A stretch of 64,000 nt of DNA from Streptomyces sp. L-9-10 (GCF_004151105.1 NZ_PHRF01000016.1:62001-126000), one strand, 5' to 3'; positions 1 to 8,780 are shown, numbered from the stretch's first letter. Notes: generated from the letters alone by a model not told the origin. Translations and numbers: made by a program.

Positions 1-125
1 GATGGCTCGTGACACAGGTTTCGACGCGGCGGCGTGACGTCGCCGTCCTGTAGCCGTAGTGTCCCCCTTACTCGTACTGTCTCTCCGAGCGGTACGTACG
101 GGCCGATACGTCGGCCCCCGAGAGC

Positions 126-162
126 GAGCCCCGGCACCAACCCCCCCCAGGTGCCGGGGCTC
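126..162. terminator. Hairpin, terminator of the WYL regulator gene
   Basis: A perfect 13-bp inverted repeat (GAGCCCCGGCACC and its complement) encloses an 11-nt C-rich loop. It lies about 30 nt past the stop codon of the minus-strand WYL gene. It could also end whatever gene enters from the left edge. No T-run follows, as is common in Streptomyces terminators. Positions 1-125 hold only a possible 3' end (an open frame closing with TGA at 35-37) and cannot be assigned. Confidence 0.6.
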
Positions 163-193
163 ACCTCTGTCCGGGGCGGGTACGAGAGGGCAC

Positions 194-1249
194 TTACGGT
201 GTCTCTCCCGGGGCAGCCGGGGCAGCCGGGGTGGTGGGGGTGGTGGGGACAGTAGGGATGGCTGGGGCAGCAGGGACGGCTAGGGCAGCCGGGGCAGTCG
301 CCCGGGTGATCCTCGCCCCCAGTTCCCGCAGGTAGTCCGTCAGCCGGTCCGGCCGGTGCACCGTGAACTCGCAGTCCAGCAGCGCCAGCCGGAGTGCCAG
401 CCACTCCATCGAGTCGTTGACCGAGGCGTGCAGGCGGCAGGAGTCCGGGCCGGTGGCTTCGGGCGTGCCGAGATGGGCCGGGAGCCGCGCCGCCACGAAT
501 CGCGCGGGCGCCAGGAAGCTCACGTCCACCTCCATCGCCGGCTGCATCCGGGACATCGACCGGCTCAGGAACTTCGCCGCGTCCCCGGCCGGCAGCTCGC
601 GCGGGCGGAATCGCGCGCCGGTGGCGAAGGGCTCGCTGACCCGGTCGACCCGGAACGTACGCCAGTCCTCCCGCCCGAGGTCGTACGCCACGAGGTACCA
701 GCGCCGGCCGGTGGAGACGAGACGGTACGGCTCGACCTGGCGCTTCGTCTCCGTACCGTCGCCCGAGCGGTAGCCGAACCGCAGCCGCTCGGTGCCGGTG
801 ACCGCCGAGGCCATCACCGTCAGGGTGCGCGGATCGATGCTGGCGCCGTCGCCCTGGGTGAGCGGGATCGTCGCGGCCTGGAGTGTGGAGACGCGGTGCC
901 GCAGCCGGGAGGGCAGCACCTGCTCCAGCTTGGCGAGGGCCCGTACGGAGGCCTCCTCGACGCCCTCGATGGCATGGCCCGCCCCGGCGCGGAGCCCGAC
1001 GGCGATGGCGACGGCCTCCTCGTCGTCCAGGAGCAGCGGCGGCATGGCGGTGCCGGCGACCAGCCGGTAGCCGCCCACCGCGCCCATGGTGGCTTCGACG
1101 GGGTAGCCGAGGGCGCGCAGCCGGTCGATGTCGCGGCGGATGGTGCGCGGGCTGACGGCGAGCCGCTCGGCCAGCTCACTGCCCGGCCACTCGCGCGGAG
1201 TCTGGAGGAGGGAGAGCAGACTGAGGAGCCGTGCCGGGGTGTCGGTCAT
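194..1249 (-). CDS. WYL-domain transcriptional regulator (YafY/PafC type)
   Basis: DNA-binding regulator of 351 aa. Residues 1-55 form a DeoR/HTH_11-type helix-turn-helix with the recognition stretch SPRTIRRDIDRLRALGYP. A WYL domain follows in the middle (GRRWYLVAYD, then a WRTFRVDRV stretch). WYL domains bind nucleic-acid or other small ligands and turn HTH proteins into sensors. The last ~35 residues are an Ala/Pro/Thr low-complexity tail, an unusual extension for the family. The gene is divergent from the DHA2 efflux pump with only 41 bp between start codons, so it most likely controls that pump and itself. The ligand cannot be read from the sequence. The start is the ATG at 1249, placing the HTH at the very N-terminus as expected. 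Confidence 0.9.
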   Translation of the reverse strand: MTDTPARLLSLLSLLQTPREWPGSELAERLAVSPRTIRRDIDRLRALGYPVEATMGAVGGYRLVAGTAMPPLLLDDEEAVAIAVGLRAGAGHAIEGVEEASVRALAKLEQVLPSRLRHRVSTLQAATIPLTQGDGASIDPRTLTVMASAVTGTERLRFGYRSGDGTETKRQVEPYRLVSTGRRWYLVAYDLGREDWRTFRVDRVSEPFATGARFRPRELPAGDAAKFLSRSMSRMQPAMEVDVSFLAPARFVAARLPAHLGTPEATGPDSCRLHASVNDSMEWLALRLALLDCEFTVHRPDRLTDYLRELGARITRATAPAALAVPAAPAIPTVPTTPTTPAAPAAPGETP

Positions 1250-1267
1250 GGATCCATGGTGCGCGTT

Positions 1268-1292
1268 ATCTAGGACATGGACTGGCCTAGAT
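1268..1292. promoter_or_regulatory. Candidate operator between WYL regulator and MFS pump
   Basis: An inverted repeat ATCTAGG-N11-CCTAGAT sits in the 41-bp divergent gap and touches the first start codon of the pump gene. CTAG, a rare tetranucleotide in Streptomyces, occurs three times in 32 bp (1270, 1287, 1298). The placement suits autoregulation and repression of both genes. Assignment to the adjacent WYL protein is inference. Confidence 0.5.
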
Positions 1293-2937
1293 GGTCTCTA
1301 GCTTCTTCGGCATGAGTTCTTCGCCCGCTTCTTCTCCGCCTTCTCCGCCTTCTCCCTCGACCTCTGTGGATGTTCTGGACAAGGACAAGGCAGCCGAGTC
1401 CCGTCCCGGCGCTTCGGACAGTGGCTCGGCCGTCGGCGGCGGCACGGTCACCGCGCCCGCCGGGGACCGTCGTCGCTGGCTGGCCCTGGCCATCGTCATG
1501 ACCGCCGCGTTCATGGACCTGGTCGACGTCACGATCGTCAATATCGCCATCCCGAGCATCGAGCGGGATCTGGGTGCCTCATTCGGGGCCATCCAGTGGA
1601 TCACCGCCGGATACGCTCTCGCCTTCGCCGCCGGACTGATCACAGGCGGTCGGCTCGGTGACATATACGGCCGCAAGCGCCTCTTCCTGATCGGTATCAG
1701 CGGCTTCACGATCGCCTCCGCGCTCTGCGGATTCGCCGCGACCCCGGAGATACTGGCCGGCTCACGGCTGCTCCAGGGGGCGATGGCGGCGCTGATGGTG
1801 CCGCAGGTGCTCGCGATCATCCATGTCACCTTCCCCGCGCACGAACGCGGCAAGGTCTTCGGGATGTTCGGGGCGATCGTCGGCCTCGGCGCCGTCTCGG
1901 GACCGCTGCTCGGCGCGCTGCTGACGCAGTGGAACATCGCCGGGCTGGAGTGGCGGCCCATCTTCCTGATCAATCTGCCGGTCGGGATCGCGGGCGTACT
2001 GCTCGGCCGGAAGTTCATCACCGAGTCCAAGGCGCCCAAGGCGCTCCGGCTCGACCTGGTCGGCGTGGTGCTGGTGACCGTCGCCCTGCTGATGCTGATC
2101 TACCCGCTCACGCGCGGGCGCGAGCTGGGCTGGCCGCTGTGGGGCCATCTGTGCATGGCGGGCAGCGTGCTGGTGTTCGCGGGCTTCGTGGCGTACGAGA
2201 AGCGGAAGACGCGCAAGGACGGTTCGCCGCTCATCGAGCTGTCGCTGTTCAGGGTGAAGAGCTTCGCCGCGGGTATCACCGTGCAGCTGACCTTCGGGAT
2301 CGTTCTGGGCATCTTCTTCCTGGTCTGGACGCTCTATATGCAGATCGGTCTCGGCTGGAGCCCCCTGCGGGCGGGGCTCACGGGAGTGCCGTTCTCGCTC
2401 GCGGTCTCGGTCGCGGCGGGGCTGTCCGTACAGAAGCTGGTGCCGCGCTTCGGCCGGAAGGTGCTCCAGACCGGTGCGCTGACGATGGCCACGGGGCTGC
2501 TCGTCTACATCTGGGAAGCCGGGCGGTACGGAACGGACATCCACGCCTGGCAGATGGCGCTGCCGCTGACGGTGATGGGGCTCGGCATGGGACTGATCGT
2601 CGCGCCGCTGACGGACGCGGTGCTGTCCGGAGTGCCGCGCGAGCACGCGGGCTCGGCGTCCGGTCTGATCAACACGACGCAGCAGATGGGCAGCGCACTC
2701 GGGCTCGGGCTGGTGTCGGTGGTGTTCTTCGGTGTGGTCGACGACCGCGTCGGCTCCGCGGCGGCCGGCTCGGCGGTGGTCGGCCCAGGGGCGGTCGGCA
2801 CGGCCTTCGTGGACGGATTCCAGCACGCGCTGTGGTGGGCGGTGGCGGTGCTCGTGGTGATCTTCGGCGTGATGTTCGCGCTGCCGGCGCGGCCGAAGCA
2901 GCATGTGGAGGAGTCGGCGGTGGAGGCCGCCTCGTAA
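1291..2937 (+). CDS. MFS efflux transporter, DHA2 (EmrB/QacA) family
   Basis: Integral membrane drug:H+ antiporter of 548 aa, the usual length for 14-helix DHA2 pumps. A ~65-residue Ser/Pro-rich cytoplasmic tail precedes TM1. Motif A is seen as GGRLGDIYGRKR after TM2, and motif C-like GLGAVSGPLLGALL in TM5. The C-terminal half has the conserved QQMGSALGLGLVSVVFFG helix. The likely role is export of a toxic or self-made compound, induced through the divergent WYL regulator. Neither ATG 1291 nor the in-frame ATG 1312 has a clear ribosome-binding site. If 1312 is used, the palindromic operator lies wholly upstream of the gene. Confidence 0.92.
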   Translation: MVSSFFGMSSSPASSPPSPPSPSTSVDVLDKDKAAESRPGASDSGSAVGGGTVTAPAGDRRRWLALAIVMTAAFMDLVDVTIVNIAIPSIERDLGASFGAIQWITAGYALAFAAGLITGGRLGDIYGRKRLFLIGISGFTIASALCGFAATPEILAGSRLLQGAMAALMVPQVLAIIHVTFPAHERGKVFGMFGAIVGLGAVSGPLLGALLTQWNIAGLEWRPIFLINLPVGIAGVLLGRKFITESKAPKALRLDLVGVVLVTVALLMLIYPLTRGRELGWPLWGHLCMAGSVLVFAGFVAYEKRKTRKDGSPLIELSLFRVKSFAAGITVQLTFGIVLGIFFLVWTLYMQIGLGWSPLRAGLTGVPFSLAVSVAAGLSVQKLVPRFGRKVLQTGALTMATGLLVYIWEAGRYGTDIHAWQMALPLTVMGLGMGLIVAPLTDAVLSGVPREHAGSASGLINTTQQMGSALGLGLVSVVFFGVVDDRVGSAAAGSAVVGPGAVGTAFVDGFQHALWWAVAVLVVIFGVMFALPARPKQHVEESAVEAAS

Positions 2938-3259
2938 CAGTGGGCAACGGCACAGGGAGATCCGCACCGGACAGGCGTCAGGGTGCGGGTCACCGTCGTT
3001 CGCGTATCGCCGAGTTGAAGAGCGCGTTGTTGAAGACCGAGGTGAGGACCGAGGTGAGGGCCAAGTTGAGGACCGAGTCGAAGACCGAGTGACGGCCGAA
3101 TGATGGCCGGGTGATGGCCGATTTGAAGACCGGGCCGAACACCCTGCCGCACACCTGGCTGAACACAACTCAGATCTCCTGCGTATGAAGGCCCGTAGCG
3201 CGTAGCGCGTTCCGTCTGCTGCCGACGAGCGGACTCCGTCCCCCACAGGAGGTCACGAG
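2938..3259 (+). repeat. Non-coding stretch with 12-bp imperfect tandem repeats
   Basis: About 320 bp separate the MFS pump and the protease and hold no convincing gene. Positions 3035-3092 carry roughly five tandem copies of a 12-bp unit (GACCGAGGTGAG), the first two identical and the rest degenerate. A short GTAGCGCGTAGCGCG duplication lies near 3195-3210. The AGGAGG ribosome-binding site of the protease is at 3248-3253. The repeats look like slippage products; no function is visible. Confidence 0.5.
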
Positions 3260-4648
3260 TTGAGCCACAAACGCATACCCAAGCGGAAGATCGCCTTCGC
3301 CGGGGGCGGTGCCGCCGCCGTGGTGACGGCCGCGATTCTGCTGCCCCAGGCCAATGCCTCGCAGGACGGATCCGACGCCTCTCCGGCTCCCGCGCCCAAG
3401 ACGCTGAGTGCCGTGTCCGCGGGCGACCTCGCCTCACGGATCGCCGAACGACTGGGCCCGGCCTTCGCCGGTGCCTACTACGACAAGGACAGGCAGCAGG
3501 TCACCGTCAATGTCGTCGGCGACGACAAGGACGCGCGTGCCGAGGCCGCCAGGGCCGGAGCCGTGGTGCGGAGCGTCAAGAACAGCACGGCCCAACTGAA
3601 GTCCGCTGCCACGACGTTGCGCCAACAGGCCACCATCCCGGGCACCGCGTGGGCCGTCGATCCGAGGACCAACCAGATCCAGGTCACGGCGGACCGCACC
3701 GTCACCGGCGACAAGTGGGACCGGATCGAGTCCACGGTCCGGTCGCTCGGCGCCGACACGGCCCGTATCAAGAAGTCGGCGGGCGAGTTCAAGACCGTCG
3801 CCGCGGGCGGTGACGCCATCTTCGGCGGCGGCGCGCGCTGTTCGCTCGGCTTCAACGTCATCGACGGGAACGGCGCGCCCGGCTTCCTCACCGCCGGCCA
3901 CTGCGGAGTCGCCGCCGACGAGTGGTCGGACGCCGCGGGCGGGGCGCCGGTGGGCACCGTACAGCAGGCGACCTTCCCGGGCGACGGCGACTTCGCGTTC
4001 GTCAGCTACGACGACGCCGCCACCGAGGCCCCCAGCACGGTCGACACGGGCGACGGACAGACCGTGGAGATCACCGGGGCCGCCGAGGCCACGGTGGGCC
4101 AGGCGGTGATCCGTATGGGCAGCACCACAGGGCTGAACGACGGCTCGGTCACCGGCCTCGACGCCACCGTCAACTACGCGGAAGGTACGGTCACCGGCCT
4201 GATCCAGACCGACGTCTGCGCGGAGCCGGGCGACAGTGGCGGTCCCCTCTTCACGGCGGACGGCAGCGCCATCGGCCTGACCTCCGGTGGCAGCGGTGAC
4301 TGCACCGTCGGCGGCGAGACGTTCTTCCAGCCGGTGACCACCGCGCTGGCCGCGGTCGGCGCTCAGATCGGCGACGGCGCTGCCGGGAACGACGGCGGCG
4401 GCGACGCTGCCGGGAACGATGGTGGTGCCGCCGGGAACGACGGTGGTGCGGCCGGTAACGACGACGGTGGTGCCGCCGGGAATGCCGAGGGCGGCGGCGA
4501 GGTCGGGAACGACGGCGGTGCCGTTGGAGACGACGGCGGTGCCGCCGGTGACGGTGACGGCGCTGCCGGGAACGACGGCGGCGGGGGAGCCCCCGGGCAC
4601 GGCGAGGGAACCGTCGGCTACGGCGAGGGCATCGTCGAGAACGGCTGA
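3260..4648 (+). CDS. Secreted S1E-family serine protease (streptogrisin/alpha-lytic type)
   Basis: Extracellular chymotrypsin-fold protease of 462 aa, starting with TTG behind AGGAGG. Residues 1-34 are a signal peptide (KRK, then an Ala-rich core ending ANA). Residues ~45-185 are the alpha-lytic pro-domain that folds and inhibits the enzyme. The mature domain carries His214 in LTAGHCG, Asp244 in GDFAF and Ser326 in EPGDSGGP, a complete catalytic triad. After about residue 375 there is a ~90-residue tail of Gly/Asn/Asp/Ala repeats (AGNDGG units), absent from classic streptogrisins. It may be a linker or wall-association segment with its end domain lost. Substrate preference cannot be told from sequence. 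Confidence 0.9.
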   Translation: MSHKRIPKRKIAFAGGGAAAVVTAAILLPQANASQDGSDASPAPAPKTLSAVSAGDLASRIAERLGPAFAGAYYDKDRQQVTVNVVGDDKDARAEAARAGAVVRSVKNSTAQLKSAATTLRQQATIPGTAWAVDPRTNQIQVTADRTVTGDKWDRIESTVRSLGADTARIKKSAGEFKTVAAGGDAIFGGGARCSLGFNVIDGNGAPGFLTAGHCGVAADEWSDAAGGAPVGTVQQATFPGDGDFAFVSYDDAATEAPSTVDTGDGQTVEITGAAEATVGQAVIRMGSTTGLNDGSVTGLDATVNYAEGTVTGLIQTDVCAEPGDSGGPLFTADGSAIGLTSGGSGDCTVGGETFFQPVTTALAAVGAQIGDGAAGNDGGGDAAGNDGGAAGNDGGAAGNDDGGAAGNAEGGGEVGNDGGAVGDDGGAAGDGDGAAGNDGGGGAPGHGEGTVGYGEGIVENG

Positions 4649-4660
4649 CGCCCGACCCTG

Positions 4661-4744
4661 TCCGTACCGTGCCCGGATCTGTTTACTTTCTGGAAATCTG
4701 GGCGTAGCGTGTCGCCGAAACCACAGGTTCGGGCACGGAACGGA
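4661..4744. promoter_or_regulatory. Widely spaced inverted repeat at the fructose operon promoter
   Basis: TCCGTACCGTGCCCG at 4661-4675 and CGGGCACGGAACGGA at 4730-4744 are inverted copies of one 15-bp site (14 of 15 match), centred about 69 bp apart. The second ends 11 bp before the DeoR start codon. The arrangement suits two operator half-sites flanking the promoter, bound by the DeoR-type repressor encoded just downstream, possibly with looping. Binding by that protein is inference. Confidence 0.5.
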
Positions 4745-4755
4745 CGTAAAACCAC

Positions 4756-5517
4756 ATGTACGCACCGGAGCGCCAGCAGGAGATCCTGCGCCTCGCCCGC
4801 GAGGGCGGTCGCGTCGATGTGCTGTCGCTGGCCGAGGAGTTCCAGGTCACCGCCGAGACCGTACGGCGTGACCTCAAGGCCCTGGACAGGGCCGGGCTCG
4901 TACGGCGTGTGCACGGTGGGGCCATACCGGCCGGGCGGCTCGACTTCGAGCCCGACCTCGCGGAGCGCGAGTCCACCGCCGCCGATGAGAAGGACCGTAT
5001 CGCGCACGCGGCGCTCGCCGAGCTGCCGGAGGACGGCAGCGTGATCCTGGACGCCGGTTCGACCGTGGCGCGGCTCGCGGCGGCGCTGCCGCTGGAATGC
5101 GGGCTCACCGTCGTCACGCACGCGCTGCCCGTCGCGGCCCGCCTCGCCGATCACCCGGGCATCGATCTCCATCTGGTCGGGGGCAGGGTGCGGCACCGTA
5201 CGCGCGCCGCCGTCGACGCCTGGGCCCTGCGCGCGTACGGCGAGATCCGCGCCGATGTCGTCTTCCTCGGCACGAACGGGTTCTCGCCGGAGGGCGGTCT
5301 CACCACCCCGGACCTCGCCGAAGCCGCGGTCAAGCGCGCGCTCGTCGGCGCCGCCCGGCGGGTGGTGCTGCTCGCCGACTCCGCCAAGCACGGCCAGGAA
5401 CACTTCGCGCGCTTCGGCGCTCTCGCCGATGTCGACCTGCTCATCACCGACAGCGGGCTCAGCCCTTCGGACGCCGCGGCGGTAGAGGCCGCGGGCACCG
5501 AAGTGCTGTGCGTCTAG
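4756..5517 (+). CDS. DeoR-family transcriptional repressor of the fructose operon
   Basis: Cytoplasmic regulator of 253 aa, the standard DeoR length. Residues 1-57 are the winged HTH with the family signature (ERQQEIL..., then TAETVRRDLKALDRAGLVRR, then HGGA). Residues ~75-235 are the DeoRC sugar-phosphate sensor domain, with the DAGST loop and the FLGTNGFSPEGGLTTP stretch. It lies 11 bp upstream of fruK and then fruA, so the expected effector is fructose-1-phosphate, relieving repression of all three genes. No strong ribosome-binding site precedes the ATG at 4756, but no better start exists because the HTH begins immediately. Confidence 0.92.
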   Translation: MYAPERQQEILRLAREGGRVDVLSLAEEFQVTAETVRRDLKALDRAGLVRRVHGGAIPAGRLDFEPDLAERESTAADEKDRIAHAALAELPEDGSVILDAGSTVARLAAALPLECGLTVVTHALPVAARLADHPGIDLHLVGGRVRHRTRAAVDAWALRAYGEIRADVVFLGTNGFSPEGGLTTPDLAEAAVKRALVGAARRVVLLADSAKHGQEHFARFGALADVDLLITDSGLSPSDAAAVEAAGTEVLCV

Positions 5518-5528
5518 GAGAGCGCCGC

Positions 5529-6476
5529 ATGATTCTCACCGTCACCCCGAACCCGAGCCTGGACCGTACGTACGAGGTCCCGGCCCTCGACCGAGGCGAG
5601 GTGCTGCGGGCCACGGCCGAGCGCATGGACCCCGGCGGCAAGGGCGTCAACGTCTCGCGGGCCGTCGCCGCGGCGGGCCGGCGCACGGTCGCCGTACTGC
5701 CGCTCGGCGGTGCGCCCGGCGCGCTCGTCGCCGAACTGCTCGCGGAGCAGGGCATCGAGGTCGCGCCGGTGCCGGTCGCGGGCGCGACCCGATCCAACAT
5801 CGCGCTCGCCGAGCCGGACGGCACCCTGACGAAGATCAACGCGCCGGGTCCCGAACTGACCGCCGCCGAGTCCGAGTCGCTGCTCTCCACGATCCGTACG
5901 CACGCGGGCGCGGCCACCTGGATCGCCTGCTGCGGCAGTCTGCCGCGCGGCCTCGCGCCGGAGTGGTACGCCGAGCTGGTCGCCCGCGCGCACCGCGCCG
6001 GGGCCAGGATCGCGCTCGACACCTCGGGCCCCTCGCTGCTGGCCGCGCTACGGGAACGGCCGGACGTGGTGAAGCCGAACGCCGAAGAGCTGGCCCAGGC
6101 CGTCGGACGCCCCCTCGCGACGGTGGGCGACGCGGTGAAGGCCGCGGAGGAGCTGCGGACGTACGGCGCCGGGTCCGTGCTCGCCAGCCTCGGCGCGGAC
6201 GGCCAGCTGCTGGTCTCGGGCGCGGGGACGTACTTCGGCTGCGCCGCCGTCACCACGGTCCGCAGTAACGTCGGTGCGGGCGACGCCTCACTGGCCGGGT
6301 TCCTGGCAGCCGGCGGCGAAGGCCCCGAGGCCCTCGCGTCGGCCGTCGCGCACGGCGCGGCGGCCGTGCAGCTGCCGGGCAGCGTGATGCCGTCGCCCGC
6401 GGACCTGAACCCGTCGGCGGTCACGGTGACCGCGGACGTCCCGCTGGACCGTCCTCTCGCGGAGCCCGCCTCATGA
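5529..6476 (+). CDS. fruK: 1-phosphofructokinase
   Basis: PfkB-family sugar kinase of 315 aa that converts fructose-1-phosphate and ATP to fructose-1,6-bisphosphate, feeding PTS-imported fructose into glycolysis. The N-terminus ILTVTPNPSLDRTYEV is characteristic of FruK. Motif DPGGKGVNVSRA is PfkB signature 1, and NVGAGDASLAGF near residue 250 carries the catalytic Asp and anion hole. The frame stays open far upstream, but the start is ATG 5529, set by GGAG 9 nt upstream and the conserved N-terminus. It follows the deoR gene by 11 bp and precedes fruA in one operon. Confidence 0.95.
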   Translation: MILTVTPNPSLDRTYEVPALDRGEVLRATAERMDPGGKGVNVSRAVAAAGRRTVAVLPLGGAPGALVAELLAEQGIEVAPVPVAGATRSNIALAEPDGTLTKINAPGPELTAAESESLLSTIRTHAGAATWIACCGSLPRGLAPEWYAELVARAHRAGARIALDTSGPSLLAALRERPDVVKPNAEELAQAVGRPLATVGDAVKAAEELRTYGAGSVLASLGADGQLLVSGAGTYFGCAAVTTVRSNVGAGDASLAGFLAAGGEGPEALASAVAHGAAAVQLPGSVMPSPADLNPSAVTVTADVPLDRPLAEPAS

Positions 6477-6506
6477 GCCCGTCCCCTGCCCCCTGGACCC
6501 CCGCCA

Positions 6507-6597
6507 CCCTTTTCCCTCCCCTTCCCCCTCTCTCTCCCTCTCCGTCTCCCCCTTCCCTTCCTGCCACCTCCCGTACTTCTCCTCTTTTTTCTCCCAC
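6507..6597 (+). repeat. Polypyrimidine tract between fruK and fruA
   Basis: The 160-bp gap between fruK and fruA is almost purely C and T. It includes an uninterrupted 37-nt pyrimidine run (6507-6543), an 18-nt run after one G, and a T6 run near 6584. Neighbouring intergenic DNA is not biased this way. Such tracts can form triplex DNA or bind pyrimidine-preferring proteins in RNA; here it may also simply be slippage-generated spacer. The fruA ribosome-binding site GAAGGAG lies beyond it at 6624-6630. Confidence 0.6.
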
Positions 6598-6636
6598 TCA
6601 CCTGACCCGCGCGATAAGCAAGCGAAGGAGCCCGCG

Positions 6637-8769
6637 ATGAGCGACATGATCACCGCGGACCTGGTCGACCTCGACCTGGCCGCCGAGACGAAGGAAGCCG
6701 CGGCCCGCTCGCTGGCCGAACGGATGGTGACTCTGGGCCGGGTCACCGACCTGGACGGCTTCCTGGCCGATGTGGCCGCGCGCGAGGCGCAGATGCCGAC
6801 CGGGCTCGACGGCGGTATCGGCATCCCGCACTGCCGCAGCGCCCATGTCAGCGAACCCACGCTGGCCTTCGGCCGCTCGGCGCGGGGCATCGACTTCGGC
6901 GCCCCGGACGGTCCGGCGGATCTGATCTTCCTGATCGCGGCCCCGGCCGGTGCCGACGACGCCCATCTGACGATCCTCTCCGCCCTGGCCCGGCGTCTGA
7001 TGAACGAGGACTTCACGACGGCCCTGCGTACGGCGACGGACGCCACCGCGGCGGCGTCGCTGATCCGCGGCGAGGACGCCACACGGACCGAGCCCGAACC
7101 GCGCCCCGAGCCGCAGCCCGAGCCGGGCCCTGAGCCGCGTCCCGAATCGCAGTCGGAGCCGGGCCCTGCGCCAGGCTCCGAGTCGCAGTCCGAGCCGCAG
7201 CCTGGGCCCGCCGCGCTCCCGGTGGCAGAGGAGCCGCAGAAGCCCGCCGACCGCGCCTTCCGGATCGTCGCTGTCACCTCCTGCCCCACCGGCATCGCGC
7301 ACACCTACATGGCCGCCGAGGCACTGGAACAGGCCGGGCAGCAGGCGGGCGTCGAGGTGGTCGTCGAGCCGCAGGGATCCGCCGGGTTCAACCGGCTCGA
7401 CCCCGCCGTCATCGCCGCCGCCGACGCCGTGATCTTCGCGCACGACGTGCCGGTACGGGAGAAGGACCGGTTCGCCGGGAAGCCGACCGTCGACGTCGGC
7501 GTCAAGGCGGGCATCAACCGGCCCGCCGAGCTGATCGCCGAGGTACGCGGCAAGGCGGAACGCGGCGAGATCACCGGTACCGCCGGCGACCACGCCTCAC
7601 CCGTGGACAACGCGGGAGAACCGGGCGAGGGTTACGGCACCAAGCTGCGCAAGTGGCTGATGTCCGGCGTCAGTTACATGGTTCCTTTCGTGGCCGCGGG
7701 CGGGCTTCTCATCGCCCTCGGCTTCGCCATCGGCGGCTACACCATCAACAAGGCCCCCTCCGTCGCCGAGCACTTCATCTGGACGGACCACACCAGCTGG
7801 GCCGCCCTGCTGTTCCAGATCGGCGGCCTGGCGTTCAGCTTCCTGGTGCCGGTCCTCGCGGGCTACATCGCGTACGGGATGGCCGACCGCCCCGGTCTGG
7901 TGCCCGGCTTCGTCGGCGGCTCCATCGCCCTCACCATCAACGCGGGCTTCCTGGGCGGCCTCGCCGCCGGTCTGATCGCCGGCGGCACGGTGATGGCCAT
8001 ACAGAAACTGAGGGTTCCCGCCCCGCTGCGCGGCATCATGCCGGTCGTCGTGATCCCGCTGATCTCCTCCGCGATCGTCGGCTTCCTGATGTTCCTGGTG
8101 GTCGGCAAACCCATCGCCTCGCTCCAAAAAGCACTGACCGACTGGCTGTCCGGTCTCTCCGGCGCCAACGCGATCATCCTCGGCGTCATCCTCGGTCTGA
8201 TGATGTGCTTCGACCTGGGCGGCCCGCTGAACAAGGTCGCGTACGCCTTCGCGGTCGGCGGTCTCGCCAACCCCAACGAGGGCAGCCTCAAGGTCATGGC
8301 CGCCGTGATGGCCGCCGGCATGGTCCCGCCGCTCGCCATGGCGCTGGCCACGACCGTACGAGGCAGGCTGTTCACCCGTACCGAACGGGAGAACGGCAAG
8401 GCCGCCTGGGTGCTCGGTGCCTCCTTCATCACCGAGGGCGCGATCCCCTTCGCCGCCGGCGACCCGCTGCGGGTGATCCCGTCCGCGATGGCGGGCGGCG
8501 CGGTCACCGGCGCGCTGTCGATGCTCTTCGAGTGCACGCTGCGGGCCCCGCACGGCGGCATCTTCGTGATCCCACTGATCGGCAACCCGTTCCTCTACCT
8601 GATCGCGATCGCGGCGGGTACGGCGGTGAGCGCGGGGCTGGTCATCCTCCTCAAGGGAGCCCGTAAAACAGGCCGTCCCGACCAGGCGGCGGAGGCCGGA
8701 AGCACCCGTGACGGCGTCAGCGGCGACGGGGAGGCCGGGGCGGACGCCAAGATACCGGCGGCCGCCTGA
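6637..8769 (+). CDS. fruA: PTS fructose-specific transporter, fused EIIABC
   Basis: Membrane permease of 710 aa that imports fructose and phosphorylates it to fructose-1-phosphate. Residues 1-150 are the EIIA domain, with the phosphorylated His65 in GIGIPHCRSAH. Residues ~205-300 are EIIB-Fru, with active Cys216 in AVTSCPTGIAHTYMAAEAL. Residues ~330-690 are the multi-spanning EIIC domain (SGVSYMVPFVAAGGLLIALG, then ITEGAIPFAAGDP). EIIA and EIIB are joined by a ~40-residue Pro/Glu/Ser repeat (PEPRPEPQPEPGPEP) that should behave as a stiff, acidic hinge. Energy coupling needs EI and HPr, not in this window. Confidence 0.95.
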   Translation: MSDMITADLVDLDLAAETKEAAARSLAERMVTLGRVTDLDGFLADVAAREAQMPTGLDGGIGIPHCRSAHVSEPTLAFGRSARGIDFGAPDGPADLIFLIAAPAGADDAHLTILSALARRLMNEDFTTALRTATDATAAASLIRGEDATRTEPEPRPEPQPEPGPEPRPESQSEPGPAPGSESQSEPQPGPAALPVAEEPQKPADRAFRIVAVTSCPTGIAHTYMAAEALEQAGQQAGVEVVVEPQGSAGFNRLDPAVIAAADAVIFAHDVPVREKDRFAGKPTVDVGVKAGINRPAELIAEVRGKAERGEITGTAGDHASPVDNAGEPGEGYGTKLRKWLMSGVSYMVPFVAAGGLLIALGFAIGGYTINKAPSVAEHFIWTDHTSWAALLFQIGGLAFSFLVPVLAGYIAYGMADRPGLVPGFVGGSIALTINAGFLGGLAAGLIAGGTVMAIQKLRVPAPLRGIMPVVVIPLISSAIVGFLMFLVVGKPIASLQKALTDWLSGLSGANAIILGVILGLMMCFDLGGPLNKVAYAFAVGGLANPNEGSLKVMAAVMAAGMVPPLAMALATTVRGRLFTRTERENGKAAWVLGASFITEGAIPFAAGDPLRVIPSAMAGGAVTGALSMLFECTLRAPHGGIFVIPLIGNPFLYLIAIAAGTAVSAGLVILLKGARKTGRPDQAAEAGSTRDGVSGDGEAGADAKIPAAA

Positions 8770-8780
8770 GCCGGGTCCTC

